DNA from: Verrucomicrobiaceae bacterium UBA7681
Lineage (GTDB): Bacteria > Verrucomicrobiota > Verrucomicrobiia > Verrucomicrobiales > Verrucomicrobiaceae
Length of the DNA: 64,000 bases
Direction: 5' to 3'
Assembly: GCA_002482965.1 (NCBI GenBank)
Contig: DLGZ01000004.1
Span: 105,014-169,013 of the forward strand
Part shown: positions 34,514 through 43,978 of the stretch, in pieces
How positions within the stretch are numbered: the stretch's first letter is position 1
How the letters are laid out: each line of letters starts with the position of its first letter
Program-made: the position numbers and the translations under genes
Notes under the pieces: model-generated
Database searches by the model: none
The model's input: only the letters and a program-made list of their open reading frames with translations
Told to the model about the DNA's origin: nothing

Positions 34514-35872
34514 ATGATCAAAGTCGGCCTCGTCTCCCTCGGTTGCGCGAAAAATCTTATCGACTCGGAAATCATGATCGGCCACCTCCAGCAGGCTGGC
34601 ATGGTCATGACGCCTGAGCCGGACCTCGCGGATGTTCTCATCGTGAACACCTGTTCGTTTATCGACATGGCCAAGAAGGAGAGCGTCGGAGCGGTGCATG
34701 ACGCCGTGGACCAGCGGGCGGGATCTAAAAAGCGCGCGCGGCAGAAGATCATCGTCGCCGGCTGCCTCTCGCAGCGCTTTTCGAAAGAACTTCCCGGCCT
34801 CATGCCTGAGGTGGATGCCTTCATTGGTCTCGATCAGATCACGCAGGTTGCCCCCATTATTCAGAAGCTCATGGGCACCAAGGATCACGAGCAGGAAAAT
34901 CTGGTGACCCGCCAGCCGCAGTACATCCCGGATTACGACACGCCGCGCTTCCGCCTGACGCCGCAGCACATGGCCTACATCAAGATTGCCGAAGGCTGCA
35001 ACCATCCCTGCTCCTTCTGCATCATCCCGCGCATTCGTGGACGCCACCGCAGCCGCACGCAGGAAAGCATCGTCAAAGAGGCGCAGCAGCTCGTCGCCAG
35101 CGGGGTGAAGGAGATCAATCTCATCTCCCAGGACACCACTTATTTCGGCATGGACAAGTGGACGGAGGAGCGCCCCAAGCCGCGCAGCGGGGTCGATTCC
35201 ACCAAAGGCGAATCCCTGTCCTCCCTGATCCGCGAGCTCAACAAGATCGAAGGCGACTTCTGGATCCGCCTCCTTTACACGCATCCCGCGCATTGGAGCG
35301 ACGACCTCATCCAGGCCATCGCCGAGAGCCCGAAAGTGGCGCGTTACATCGACATGCCGCTCCAGCACATCAGCGACCGCATGCTGGGCCTCATGAAGCG
35401 CGAGACCGATGGAGCTTATATTCGCGATCTCATCAAGCGCATCCGCACCGGCATCCCCGGCATCGCCATCCGCACCACCTTCATTGTGGGCTTCCCCGGT
35501 GAAACCGAGGCTGACTTCAACGAACTGCTGCAGTTCATCCAGGACACGAAGTTCGAGCGTGCCGGCGTCTTCAACTACTCCCGCGAGGAAGACACCCGTG
35601 CTGCGAAGATGGAGGATCAAATCCACCACATGACCCGCAAGGCCCGCTGGAACGAGGCCATGCGCGCCATCCAGCGCAGCATTGAAGGCTTCAACACCAC
35701 GCAGGTGGGCCGTAAAATGCGCGTGCTCGTTGAGGAGCCCGGCGTCGCCCGCAGCGAGATGGACGCGCCCGACATCGACACCACCGTCTTCGTGAGCAAG
35801 AAGCTGCCTGTGGGCAGCTTTGCGGACATCACCGTCAAGGAGTGGCGCGGCTACGATTTGGTGGCGGCGTAA
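34514..35872 (+). CDS. rimO: Ribosomal protein S12 methylthiotransferase
   Basis: A 452-residue enzyme that methylthiolates the conserved Asp of ribosomal protein S12, with two 4Fe-4S clusters. The N-terminal UPF0004 domain has LGCAKNLIDSE with C11, C47 (NTCSF) and C84 (AGCLSQR). The radical SAM motif is C162-x3-C166-x2-C169 (GCNHPCSFCI), followed by RIRGRHRSR. A TRAM-like C-terminus follows (MRVLVEEPG to FADITVKEWRGYDLVA). An extra basic loop near residue 215 (KWTEERPKPRSGVDSTKG) is longer than I expect for the family. The start MIKVGLVSLGC is preferred to the frame opening at 34484. Confidence 0.93.
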   Translation: MIKVGLVSLGCAKNLIDSEIMIGHLQQAGMVMTPEPDLADVLIVNTCSFIDMAKKESVGAVHDAVDQRAGSKKRARQKIIVAGCLSQRFSKELPGLMPEVDAFIGLDQITQVAPIIQKLMGTKDHEQENLVTRQPQYIPDYDTPRFRLTPQHMAYIKIAEGCNHPCSFCIIPRIRGRHRSRTQESIVKEAQQLVASGVKEINLISQDTTYFGMDKWTEERPKPRSGVDSTKGESLSSLIRELNKIEGDFWIRLLYTHPAHWSDDLIQAIAESPKVARYIDMPLQHISDRMLGLMKRETDGAYIRDLIKRIRTGIPGIAIRTTFIVGFPGETEADFNELLQFIQDTKFERAGVFNYSREEDTRAAKMEDQIHHMTRKARWNEAMRAIQRSIEGFNTTQVGRKMRVLVEEPGVARSEMDAPDIDTTVFVSKKLPVGSFADITVKEWRGYDLVAA

Positions 35873-35881
35873 GTCGTTCCA

Positions 35882-37393
35882 TTATTCGGCAGCCTGGGGT
35901 CTGAACCGTTCGGCGACACGCTCCACACCGCCACGGGGTCCGGTCACGGGCTTGTATGCGCCGGACTCCCAGTTTGTTTTTTCTGGGTAGGGATAGAGCG
36001 GCATGTCGAGTTCGGTTTTGCCATCCACCATGCGCTGCGCGCTGAGGGTGTGTGGGACTTCGCCTTTCTCGCGCCAGTTCATGACCAGACCGAGCATGTC
36101 GGGCAGTTTGTTGATGCCCGGACCGGGGCCATGGCTCATGCCGGGAACGATGTAAAATTTGCAAAACGCCGCCGCTTTTTCCAGCGAACCAAAGTGCTCG
36201 GCGACGCGCTCGTAATAATCGAGTGATGCGTGGTAGGGCACGCAGGAATCGGCCGAGCCGGAGATCATGATGAGTCTGCCACCGCGTTTTTCGAAAGCTG
36301 TGAGGTCAGGGTTTTCGGCATTGAGATAGGGACCCAGCGCTGCGGTGTAGGTGTCGATGTCCTTGCCAAAATCGAGACTTTGCAGGTCTTTATCCTTCCC
36401 GAAGATCCATTGAAAAAGATAGAGGTGCCCGTGCGCGATCTTGAAGGAGCTGCCGAAGGGAATGCCGTCGAAAATGCGTTCGCCGGTGATCGCGTGTGTC
36501 GGTCCGCCGAACAGCTTTTTGAGGGCTATGGCGTGCTTGTCGGTCAGCGTTGGATCTTTCTTCCGTGCCAAGGCAATCACCGCCTCAATGTCTTTATCGG
36601 TGCAGCGCGGGTCGGAAACCATCTTGCCTGCGGTTTGCGGGATTTCACTGGAGGCCATGTATTCGTTGCCGGCGGCGATCACGTTCTCTTCCTGAGAACT
36701 GGAGAAAGGGCATTGGTGGAAGATCTGCTCGTTCCACAGGAAGTAAGCATGCAGTGGAGTGCGGCAGTGGGCGGGGACATTGGCCACGATGCCGTCGTAA
36801 TCTTCGGGATAGCGCTGGGCTTCCTGAAGCGCCTGTTGGCCGCCGGTGGAGCCGCCGTTGAAGTAGGAGTATTCGGGTGAGCGACCATAATAAGATTGGA
36901 TGACCTGCTTGGCGCAGACGGTCATGAGGTGGGTGGCGCGGTAGCCGAAATCCTTCCAGACATCTGGTTTGCCAATGCCGGAATCAGAGTTTGGGGCTGT
37001 CCCCATGTCAGTGGTGGCCACGGCGTAGCCACGGGCCATGTAGCCCAGGAGGCCTCCCGAATTGATGCGACCGGCCGCGCCGCCATTGCCGAGACCGATG
37101 AAGCGCTTGTTCCATTTTGCTGCTTCAGGCAGGCAGACTTCCACATTGATGTTGGAATCCTTGCCTGGATTGAGAACGATCTTCACCACCGTATGCGGTG
37201 GTAAGTTTTTGTCTGCGGTGGCAATGCTTTCATCTGCGAGCACGATTTTCCCGGCGTCGATTTGAAGCTGCCTGAGTGCCGCAAGACGGTCCGTGTGCTC
37301 CGGGGGCGCTGCCAGTGCTGTCATGGCAGCGAATGCACTGAGGAAAATGTGTCTGCAAAGCTGCCGGGGAATTCCTGCGGTGTGATGTTTCAT
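35882..37393 (-). CDS. Tannase/feruloyl esterase family hydrolase
   Basis: A 503-residue secreted alpha/beta hydrolase (PF07519-like). A signal peptide (LCRHIFLSAFAAMTALAA) is followed by the oxyanion/serine region YFNGGSTGGQQALQEAQRYP, with the nucleophile in GGSTGG. The acid is likely in GSADSCVPYHASLDYYE and the catalytic His in PGMSHGPGPG. The cysteines before and after the triad fit the Cys-Ser/His-Cys disulfide known for this family. It would release phenolic acids from plant polysaccharides. It converges with rimO, with 9 bp between the stops. The 37394-37545 gap contains no gene. Confidence 0.85.
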   Translation of the reverse strand: MKHHTAGIPRQLCRHIFLSAFAAMTALAAPPEHTDRLAALRQLQIDAGKIVLADESIATADKNLPPHTVVKIVLNPGKDSNINVEVCLPEAAKWNKRFIGLGNGGAAGRINSGGLLGYMARGYAVATTDMGTAPNSDSGIGKPDVWKDFGYRATHLMTVCAKQVIQSYYGRSPEYSYFNGGSTGGQQALQEAQRYPEDYDGIVANVPAHCRTPLHAYFLWNEQIFHQCPFSSSQEENVIAAGNEYMASSEIPQTAGKMVSDPRCTDKDIEAVIALARKKDPTLTDKHAIALKKLFGGPTHAITGERIFDGIPFGSSFKIAHGHLYLFQWIFGKDKDLQSLDFGKDIDTYTAALGPYLNAENPDLTAFEKRGGRLIMISGSADSCVPYHASLDYYERVAEHFGSLEKAAAFCKFYIVPGMSHGPGPGINKLPDMLGLVMNWREKGEVPHTLSAQRMVDGKTELDMPLYPYPEKTNWESGAYKPVTGPRGGVERVAERFRPQAAE

Positions 37394-37545
37394 AGCTCAG
37401 TCACTGAATGATCTGTTCGGGTTGGAACTGGATGCGCATCGGTTACGCACGCCTCAAGAGGGTGCTGAAGCACGCCGTTGCTTGCAACCGATGAATGAGC
37501 TTCTCCCGCAGACGTTCCGGGTGCATTAACCAGCACTCTGAAGAC

Positions 37546-40341
37546 TCACCGTCTTCTGGAGGTTCTCTTCCGTGCTTGGGTCTGTGCACGTAGCGTCTCG
37601 TTGATTTCTTCGGGGGTCATGACGATCGCGTGGCGGATGGTGACTTCCTGCAAATCAGCGACTTGCTTCGGCGGTTCGGTGGCTGCTACGACTGGCTCAG
37701 GTGCAGACGGCATTGCCGGGGCAGGAATCGGAGCCGGGGGATTGGTGGCAATCTCCTTTTGAGGGAGGTTGGAAAGGGGGGGGGGCTCAGCTGCGACATT
37801 CGTGAGAATGGCGCGGCGGATAACGGGTTCAGCTTCGAGTGCGGGCATGCTGCTCGCCGCATTTTCAGACGCTGCAACCTGAGGCTCCGGTAGGCTGGCT
37901 ACCATCCTCTTTTCAGCGGGTTGATTCTCCTCGCGCGTGACATTTTCTGGAATGGACGGTGCAGAGTCTTCTGGTTGGGAAGCCGCTGGCATCGAAACAT
38001 CTGCGACCACGGCAGGGATTTTGTGAATGATGGGCTGGGGCAGCGGCTGAGAGTGCGGAATGGCTGCTGGCTTTGGAATTGCCTCGGCGACCTCCTCCGG
38101 CGAGGGAGCTGTTTCTTGTGGCAGTGAACTCGGAGCTGCGGCGAGCGTCACGGAACTGGCTTCGGGCAAGTCGCCAAAGATCATCCAGGCCATAGCTCCC
38201 AGCAGCATGAATGTTGCTGCCAAGGCCAGCCATGGGAATCTGAACTGGGGCGGAGACGGACGATGGAAGTCGAGTGACTTCAGGTCACCGCTGACCGGAG
38301 CAAGGAGGAGGGTTTTACTCGCGTGATCCACGGGGGTATCCGTCGGGGTCCAGTCTTCCTCAAAATCTGAGACGAAACCTGCACTTTCCATTTCTTGCGA
38401 AGCAAGCGGGTCCTCAACAGAGTCCATTTCGGCGCTGGCTGCGGTCAGGAGATGAGAGAGCTTTTCTGTGAAGTCGGGCGGATAGGGTACGGTGCTGCCG
38501 CTCAGTGCCCGTTGCAGGCACTCATGCAGGTAACCCGCCGCCATTTCAGGCATGCTGGTGGGAAACTCGGCAATCTCCCGCATTTGACCTTCCCCGGTGA
38601 GAAGATAGGCGGCGAGGCAGATGAAGGTGCGATGACGCTCTTCACGGGCGGCGGTCCCGGCTGTATCTTCATTTGGGCTGTATTCCCATGGGCTCAGGTT
38701 AATCAGCCGAGGTTTGCACAAGCTGCGCATCGTCTTGTGCAGGCGGAGTTTCACCATGAATTTTGGCCAAGCCTCCAATCGCTTCTGATGCAGACGATCC
38801 AGATCACGGGGTAAGACGGGTCCGTCATAGCCGACACAGAGCTGAATATTGGCCGGGTCTAGGTCAACCCGAGGGACGCCTGTTTCCAACGCCTGTTCCA
38901 AACCGGCATGGATCTGTCTTAGCAGCGTGATGACTTCTCCAGGATTGAGCGCGCCGCGTTTTGCCATCAGGGCGCTGAGAGACATGCCTGGCTCATGCAC
39001 CTCGGAGAGAAAGGCCCAGTCAGGACCTTTCCAGAGACCCATCATGTGCAGGAGGTTGATCTGCTTGGCGGGATCCTGCCGCCATACCTGCGGTGGAAGC
39101 GCCATGAAGTCAGACTGATGGACGATCCGTTCGGGTGGCAGCAGGTGAAGGGTGACGGCCTGTTCAGCGGACACGTTGACGGCTGAAATAGTGAATGGAT
39201 GGCAGCCTGCAAGCTCGGGGTTTTGGATCTCGAAACTCGAGCCAAACAGGGTTTTTAGTGGAATTTCTCCCAACAACAAAGTTTGCAGGTGGGAGATGGG
39301 CAGCGTGGATGGGTCTGCGACCAGCAGCATCTTAGGATTGCGCGCCTGAACCAGGGTCACGTATGAACAGATCGCCTCGCGGACCTCGTCACGCAGAGCC
39401 TTGATTGAGATCAAAAGATCTGCCGTGCGGCTGGTCAGGACCGATTTGATGGTGAAACGCAGACTCGCTGGCAGTTCGGCGATGACGCCGAAGTCGTCCG
39501 GATTCCCACCTGAATAGGCCTGTCCGGTCATCAGCAGAAAAAGCAACCGGCAGGCTTCGTGTACGAGGCGGGAATTGTTCTGGGCGGAGGCGTCGGCTCT
39601 TGGCTGTGACAGCCCGTAGTCAAACAGCCGAAGCTGCAAATACTCCTCCTCCTGGGAGGTGACCAGCACCCGGTGCAGGCTCATGGTGGAATGCAGCTGC
39701 ACCTGTCCCTCGGCTTTCCCCAAGTCTTGGAGAAGCTGGTGCACCAAGGCCAGCGATGTCACGGTGGGCACGGCTCCGCGCCTTTGAACATATTCCTGGA
39801 CGAACTCACCGTCATTGAGGTTGGTGACGTAATAGGCAAGTCCGTCATCCATGCCGACTTCGAGTATCGTCATGAAGGAATGACCTCGCACGCCTGCGGC
39901 GCTACGCAGCAGGTCGCAAGTACGGAGTTGCAGGCCTTCATCCACGATTTCCGGCCTTGCTTCCGCCTGTTCCAAGGTCGTTTTGGGCTCGTAAAACCTG
40001 TGGAGGCACTTGGCGTGAACTCGTGAGCTTCGACCCTGTCGGTGTCCACCGGGCTTGGATTTGCGTCCACCAAGCCGAGAGGAGGTCCACTTGCGGCGTG
40101 ACAGCAAGCTCGCTGGTTTGACCCAGCGTCTGAGGAAGGGCTGACTTGGGCTGAGAATTGCAGCGGGGCTGAGAACTGGAGCCGTTTTTCCAGTGCAGAT
40201 ATGGAGTTCCACCAAACGGCTGTTCCGCTGATCAAAGGCCAGCATGACCACTTCGTCCTGTGCTCGCGGCAGCTTGATTGGCGAGCCATTGCGATGGCTC
40301 GCCAAGGCGAGGGATCCAAAGAGTTGTGGCCCTTCAATCAT
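37546..40341 (-). CDS. Membrane protein with two degenerate kinase-like domains
   Basis: A 931-residue protein. Residues about 155-325 show a kinase-like C-lobe: YYVTNLNDGEFVQEYVQRRG (hinge), LHSTMSLHRVLVT in place of the HRDLKPxN loop, LFDYGLS in place of DFG, and LLFLLMTGQ. Residues about 385-640 show a second: PGMSLSALMAKRGALNPGEV, RVDLDPANI (491-499) which keeps the catalytic Asp and Asn but changes HR and Lys, and no DFG. Both look catalytically dead or impaired. A membrane segment (703-723) leads to a Pro/Ala-rich tail of about 200 residues, probably periplasmic, with IRRAILTNV- and IRHAIVMTP-like repeats. Residues 1-150 are basic and low in complexity. Function unknown; the kinase-fold assignment rests on pattern. 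Confidence 0.6.
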   Translation of the reverse strand: MIEGPQLFGSLALASHRNGSPIKLPRAQDEVVMLAFDQRNSRLVELHICTGKTAPVLSPAAILSPSQPFLRRWVKPASLLSRRKWTSSRLGGRKSKPGGHRQGRSSRVHAKCLHRFYEPKTTLEQAEARPEIVDEGLQLRTCDLLRSAAGVRGHSFMTILEVGMDDGLAYYVTNLNDGEFVQEYVQRRGAVPTVTSLALVHQLLQDLGKAEGQVQLHSTMSLHRVLVTSQEEEYLQLRLFDYGLSQPRADASAQNNSRLVHEACRLLFLLMTGQAYSGGNPDDFGVIAELPASLRFTIKSVLTSRTADLLISIKALRDEVREAICSYVTLVQARNPKMLLVADPSTLPISHLQTLLLGEIPLKTLFGSSFEIQNPELAGCHPFTISAVNVSAEQAVTLHLLPPERIVHQSDFMALPPQVWRQDPAKQINLLHMMGLWKGPDWAFLSEVHEPGMSLSALMAKRGALNPGEVITLLRQIHAGLEQALETGVPRVDLDPANIQLCVGYDGPVLPRDLDRLHQKRLEAWPKFMVKLRLHKTMRSLCKPRLINLSPWEYSPNEDTAGTAAREERHRTFICLAAYLLTGEGQMREIAEFPTSMPEMAAGYLHECLQRALSGSTVPYPPDFTEKLSHLLTAASAEMDSVEDPLASQEMESAGFVSDFEEDWTPTDTPVDHASKTLLLAPVSGDLKSLDFHRPSPPQFRFPWLALAATFMLLGAMAWMIFGDLPEASSVTLAAAPSSLPQETAPSPEEVAEAIPKPAAIPHSQPLPQPIIHKIPAVVADVSMPAASQPEDSAPSIPENVTREENQPAEKRMVASLPEPQVAASENAASSMPALEAEPVIRRAILTNVAAEPPPLSNLPQKEIATNPPAPIPAPAMPSAPEPVVAATEPPKQVADLQEVTIRHAIVMTPEEINETLRAQTQARKRTSRRR

Positions 40342-40593
40342 GACTCAAGGTGTTGTGTATGGAAAATTCAATGGATGTGTTTTTGAGGCTCTAATTATTA
40401 TTGAATATGATCTTTGCGACTCATTTGTGCAATGAGCGATATGTAATATAGATGTAAGTTTGAAAAACATATTGAGGCATGCCTGAGGGCGATTTCGAAT
40501 GACCCTAAAACGGCAAGTGGAAGGATATGACTGCCCCGCAATCAAAACCGCCGAGTCGCTTGCTCTCATGGGGGCCAATGTGCATTTTGACTC
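40342..40593. other. Intergenic region between divergent genes
   Basis: A 252-bp stretch between the divergent pseudokinase and PIG-L genes, AT-rich from about 40380 to 40480. I see no gene and no confident promoter hexamers. An imperfect TTGCGACTCATTTGTGCAA dyad at about 40415-40433 may be regulatory. Confidence 0.35.
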
Positions 40594-41283
40594 ATGACAC
40601 GCAGCATCCTTGCCATCGGCGCACATTATGACGACTGTCCCTTCGGCATCCCTGGCACGCTGCTGCGGGCGGTTCAGAAACATCAGCGAGTGGTCATCCT
40701 CAGCCTGATTGGTGACTACACGAACTGGCCGCCGGTCAAAGGCCGGGAGCAGGGCCTGCTGGAGCTCTCGAAACAGCTTGCCGCCGAGCGTGGTATCGAG
40801 ATGCGCTTTCTCCCTTACAAGAGCCTGGGCTTTGAGCCGACGCTTGAAACCAAGCGCGCTGTGGCCGAAGTCGTGGCCGATGTCAAACCTGACACCGCCT
40901 TCATGCTCTGGCCGCGTGACCGCCATCCGGACCACGAGGCCGCCAGCGCCATCTGCCATGCGGCTTTGTATCAGCCAGCGCGTCTGCTTGGGCGCGAGGA
41001 GGTGAAGACGCCCTCACGCGTCTATTGGTACGACAACGGACCCGGCCATACCATCGGCTACGAGCCGGACACCTATGTCGATGTTTCCAGCGAATGGCCC
41101 GCTGCGAGCGAGTGGCTTGGCCGTCTGATGGCCTACGTGCGCAAGGAAGACTATGATCCGGCCAAAGCGGATGCCGCCATGGAGACCAAGAGCGTGCTGG
41201 CCCGCTATCGGGGTCTGGCCTGCGGGGCAAGGTATGCCGAGGCGTTCAAGAGCGTGCGTCCGGTGGTGAATGCCGAGTTTTGA
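40594..41283 (+). CDS. PIG-L family deacetylase
   Basis: A 229-residue metal-dependent deacetylase of the PIG-L/LmbE family. The metal motif is AHYDDCPFG (H-x-D-D, residues 9-13), with the second His-containing motif WPRDRHPDHEAAS near 107. Both are intact, unlike those in the C-terminal half of the NagB-like protein. It likely removes an N-acetyl group from an amino sugar or a glycoconjugate; the substrate is not evident. The start directly gives the conserved first strand (SILAIGAHYDD). It converges with the tRNA-Lys gene, with 23 bp in between. Confidence 0.85.
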   Translation: MTRSILAIGAHYDDCPFGIPGTLLRAVQKHQRVVILSLIGDYTNWPPVKGREQGLLELSKQLAAERGIEMRFLPYKSLGFEPTLETKRAVAEVVADVKPDTAFMLWPRDRHPDHEAASAICHAALYQPARLLGREEVKTPSRVYWYDNGPGHTIGYEPDTYVDVSSEWPAASEWLGRLMAYVRKEDYDPAKADAAMETKSVLARYRGLACGARYAEAFKSVRPVVNAEF

Positions 41284-41306
41284 AACCCAGCTAACCATCC
41301 ATTGGA

Positions 41307-41382
41307 TGGTGCCCCCGGTAGGATTCGAACCTACGACAAATTGATTAAGAGTCAACTGCTCTACCAACTGAGCTACGGAGGC
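41307..41382 (-). tRNA. tRNA-Lys (anticodon CTT)
   Basis: A 76-base cloverleaf on the minus strand, including an encoded CCA end. Acceptor arms GCCTCCG and CGGGGGC pair with one G-T wobble, the D-arm reads GCTC...GAGC, the anticodon loop is CTCTTAA with anticodon CTT (reads AAG), and the T-arm is GTAGG-TTCGAAT-CCTAC. A small CCATCC-ATT-GGATGG hairpin overlaps the CCA end (41295-41309). No integrase lies nearby. Confidence 0.95.
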
Positions 41383-41565
41383 GTGTTTGAAACCAAACAG
41401 CGTTGGAAGGGAGGGAGTTTTAATCGTGTCTGGGCTCTGTGCAAGTGAGTTTTCCCCCCAAGGGGAAACTTTCGAGTGCTGGCGCACAACTGAGATGTGC
41501 TGCTGCGGTGGCAACCAGGCATGATTTTGGATGTTTTAAATGCACTGCCGTGGTATCCCGCCCGC

Positions 41566-42336
41566 ATGCGTGTACTGGTTTTTATCCTTTTTGTGTCAAT
41601 GCATGCCGCTCTGGCGGCCGATCTTCCATTGGCAATCACCTTGGCGGGCCAGCCTGGACCTTACACGATCAAGCGCTGGAAGAGTGACTGGCCGGGGTGT
41701 GAATTTGAAGGTGGCATCACCGAAGGACGCGTCGCCATTATCGAAAGCGATGCGTTGAAATGGCTGCGTGTGAACTTTGCCGTCGGGAAGATCGGTCCCG
41801 AGGAGGGCGGCGCGGGGTGGCGCATGCCGTTTGGTAAGCATGAGGCAGCGGAGCTGAGCTACACGCTGCGCTTCAGCAAGGATTTCGATTTCGTCAAAGG
41901 CGGCAAGCTGCCCGGACTGTGTGGTGGGCCGGACAATGTCAGCGGTGGTCGGAGGGCCACTGGCACGAATGGATTTTCAGCGCGTCTGATGTGGCGCAGA
42001 GATGGGCGTGGCGAGGCTTACGTGTATCACAAAAATCAAAAGGGTGACTATGGCGACAGCTTTGCTTTTCCTGCTGAGTTTCGTTTTCCCACGGAGATTC
42101 CGGTCAAAGTACGAATCGCTGTGACGATGAATGCTGTGGGCAAAAGCGATGGTTTATTGCGTGTGTGGATTGATGACAAACTCATGGTGGAACGAACCGA
42201 CATGGAATGGCGCACGGTGGACAGCTTTGGCGTGGATGGTCTTTACTTTGAAACCTTTCATGGCGGTGGTGACGCCTCATGGGCACCGACACGGGCGTGC
42301 TGGGCGGAGTTTGCGGAGATGAAGGTCGGCAGGTAG
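41566..42336 (+). CDS. Secreted PL14-like polysaccharide lyase
   Basis: About 256 residues from the start that gives the signal peptide MRVLVFILFVSMHAALA. The body resembles polysaccharide lyase family 14 (alginate or glucuronan lyases): GKLPGLCGG, GTNGFSARLMWRRDGRGEAY, VYHKNQKGDYG and a FETFHGGGDASWAP end block. Such enzymes cleave uronic acid polysaccharides by beta-elimination. The length fits a single-domain PL14 protein. The frame opens further upstream at 41497, but that region lacks signal-peptide character. The assignment is by motif only. Confidence 0.68.
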   Translation: MRVLVFILFVSMHAALAADLPLAITLAGQPGPYTIKRWKSDWPGCEFEGGITEGRVAIIESDALKWLRVNFAVGKIGPEEGGAGWRMPFGKHEAAELSYTLRFSKDFDFVKGGKLPGLCGGPDNVSGGRRATGTNGFSARLMWRRDGRGEAYVYHKNQKGDYGDSFAFPAEFRFPTEIPVKVRIAVTMNAVGKSDGLLRVWIDDKLMVERTDMEWRTVDSFGVDGLYFETFHGGGDASWAPTRACWAEFAEMKVGR

Positions 42337-42410
42337 CGATCTTTCAAACGCCTCCAAATTGGGCATTGACCGTGTTCCTGCAAATCAGGACACTCTGCCC
42401 AATCCCAACC

Positions 42411-42416
42411 AGGAGG
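42411..42416 (+). promoter_or_regulatory. Strong Shine-Dalgarno site of the Tat-exported protein gene
   Basis: AGGAGG, five bases before the ATG at 42422. It is one of the few perfect Shine-Dalgarno sites in the window and decides the start over the in-frame ATG at 42359. Confidence 0.75.
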
Positions 42417-42421
42417 TCATC

Positions 42422-43969
42422 ATGAATGAACTGCAATCCCGCCGTGCGTTCCTTGCCGATGTGAGCAAGGGAACGCTGCTAGCCACCCTCGGTCCCGCAC
42501 TCGCAGCTGAGTTCGGCATCAGCTCCGCCGGTGCGGAGGAAACATCCGCCGCATTAAACTTTGGCAGCATGGAGGCGCTGGTCTGCTTCATGCAGGAGAC
42601 GCCTGTGTCGAAACTGCAGCCTGCGCTTGCCGCGAAACTCAAGGCCGGCGTGTCATTGAAACAGCTCGTGGCGGCTGGTGTGCTGGCAAACGCACGAACC
42701 TTCGGCGGCGAGGACTACATCGGCTTTCACACGCTGATGGCCCTGAGCCCGGCGCTGAAAATGTCCGGGTCGATGCCGGAGCAGCAGCAGGCGCTGCCGG
42801 TGTTCAAGGTGCTTTATCGCAACACCAACCGCATGCAGGAAAACGGTGGTCGCAGTGACGAAGTTCTGCATCCGGTGGCCGCAGGCACGGACAAGCCGAC
42901 TGCCGAACAATTGCACGAGACAGTGAGACGCAAGGACACGGCGGGTGCGGAAAATATCTTTGCCACAATGATGCAAAACAGCGCGGACGAGGGATTCAAT
43001 GCGCTGCTCGAATGTGTGCAGGATAATCCGGAGGTGCATCGCACCGTGCTGCCGTATCGCGCTTGGGATCTTCTCGATCTCGTGGGGCGCGAGCATGCGA
43101 CGACGCTGCTGCGCATGTCGCTACGCTACTGCCTGAATTCGGAAAAATACCGCAGGCCGGAGTGGGATGAACACAGCAAGGCGCTGACGAAGCTGATGGA
43201 TGAACACAAGCTCATGGGACGTGAGCCCGGTACGCGGTCCATGGAGGACACTGTGGTGGAAAAGCTGAGCCTGACCATTTTCAGCGGCAGCCCGGAAGAT
43301 GCCGCAGGTGCGGTGGCTGCGGCGCTGGCAGAGGGATTTGATCCGCATGAAATCGGCGAGGCAATCTCGCTGGCCGCGAATCAACTCGTGCTGAGGGATC
43401 ATGGCCGTCCGCCGGAGTGGGAGTCTCCTGGCAAGCCGCCGGGCAGCGTGCATGGCGATTCCGTGGGCGTGCATGCGAGCGACTCCGTGCATGCATGGCG
43501 CAATCTCTCACAGGTCAGCCAAGGGCGGAATGTCTTCGCCTGTCTCATTCTCGGCGCGTGGCAGGTGGCACATGATCGTGGCGGGGCCGCCGGCCAGCAC
43601 TACCTTGAATGGGAGCCTTTGCCACATAAGCGCTACATCAGCCAAGGCACGGACCCAGCGAAGCTGCTAGCGGAGTTGGATGGACACATTCAGCAGAACC
43701 TTCAATCCCATGCCGCCGGTGTGGTGCATCGCTGTGGCATGCAGGGAATGGATCCGGAAGCCGTATTCAAGACCCTTCTGCGCTACGCCGTGAGCGAAGA
43801 CGGCGCATTGCACGCGGAGAAGTATTTCCAGACCACTTGGGAAGAGTTTCATCGCACCCGCCCCGCCTTCCGCTGGCGTCAGCTTACGGCGCTTGCGCGT
43901 GTGACGGCGAGCGAGTTTGGCCGTCCGGCACCCGGACAGGCGGAAGCTCGCGAATTGTTCGGCGTGTGA
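42422..43969 (+). CDS. Tat-exported protein of unknown function
   Basis: A 515-residue protein with a twin-arginine-type signal (SRRAFLADVSKGTLLATLGP) at the N-terminus, so it is probably exported folded, perhaps with a cofactor. It has a perfect AGGAGG site. The body is largely helical and carries several conserved-looking His clusters (GSVHGDSVGVHASDSVHAWR, near residue 350) that could bind metal. I do not recognise a family; similar proteins may exist in Verrucomicrobiota and Planctomycetota, but I cannot check. It is oriented toward the FAD oxidoreductase cluster, with 9 bp between the convergent stops. Confidence 0.65.
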   Translation: MNELQSRRAFLADVSKGTLLATLGPALAAEFGISSAGAEETSAALNFGSMEALVCFMQETPVSKLQPALAAKLKAGVSLKQLVAAGVLANARTFGGEDYIGFHTLMALSPALKMSGSMPEQQQALPVFKVLYRNTNRMQENGGRSDEVLHPVAAGTDKPTAEQLHETVRRKDTAGAENIFATMMQNSADEGFNALLECVQDNPEVHRTVLPYRAWDLLDLVGREHATTLLRMSLRYCLNSEKYRRPEWDEHSKALTKLMDEHKLMGREPGTRSMEDTVVEKLSLTIFSGSPEDAAGAVAAALAEGFDPHEIGEAISLAANQLVLRDHGRPPEWESPGKPPGSVHGDSVGVHASDSVHAWRNLSQVSQGRNVFACLILGAWQVAHDRGGAAGQHYLEWEPLPHKRYISQGTDPAKLLAELDGHIQQNLQSHAAGVVHRCGMQGMDPEAVFKTLLRYAVSEDGALHAEKYFQTTWEEFHRTRPAFRWRQLTALARVTASEFGRPAPGQAEARELFGV

Positions 43970-43978
43970 GGCGCGAAC

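Noticed and set aside
34301..35629. A 442-codon minus-strand open frame over rimO
   Set aside because: rimO on the plus strand has all cluster cysteines; the antisense frame lacks any motif.
41307..41382. tRNA-Lys as an attachment site for an integrated element
   Set aside because: No integrase, no direct repeat of the tRNA end and normal-looking genes on both sides.
41451..41468. TTTCCCC-CCAA-GGGGAAA hairpin as a terminator
   Set aside because: It lies upstream of the tRNA gene on its strand and has no T-run on either side in the right place.
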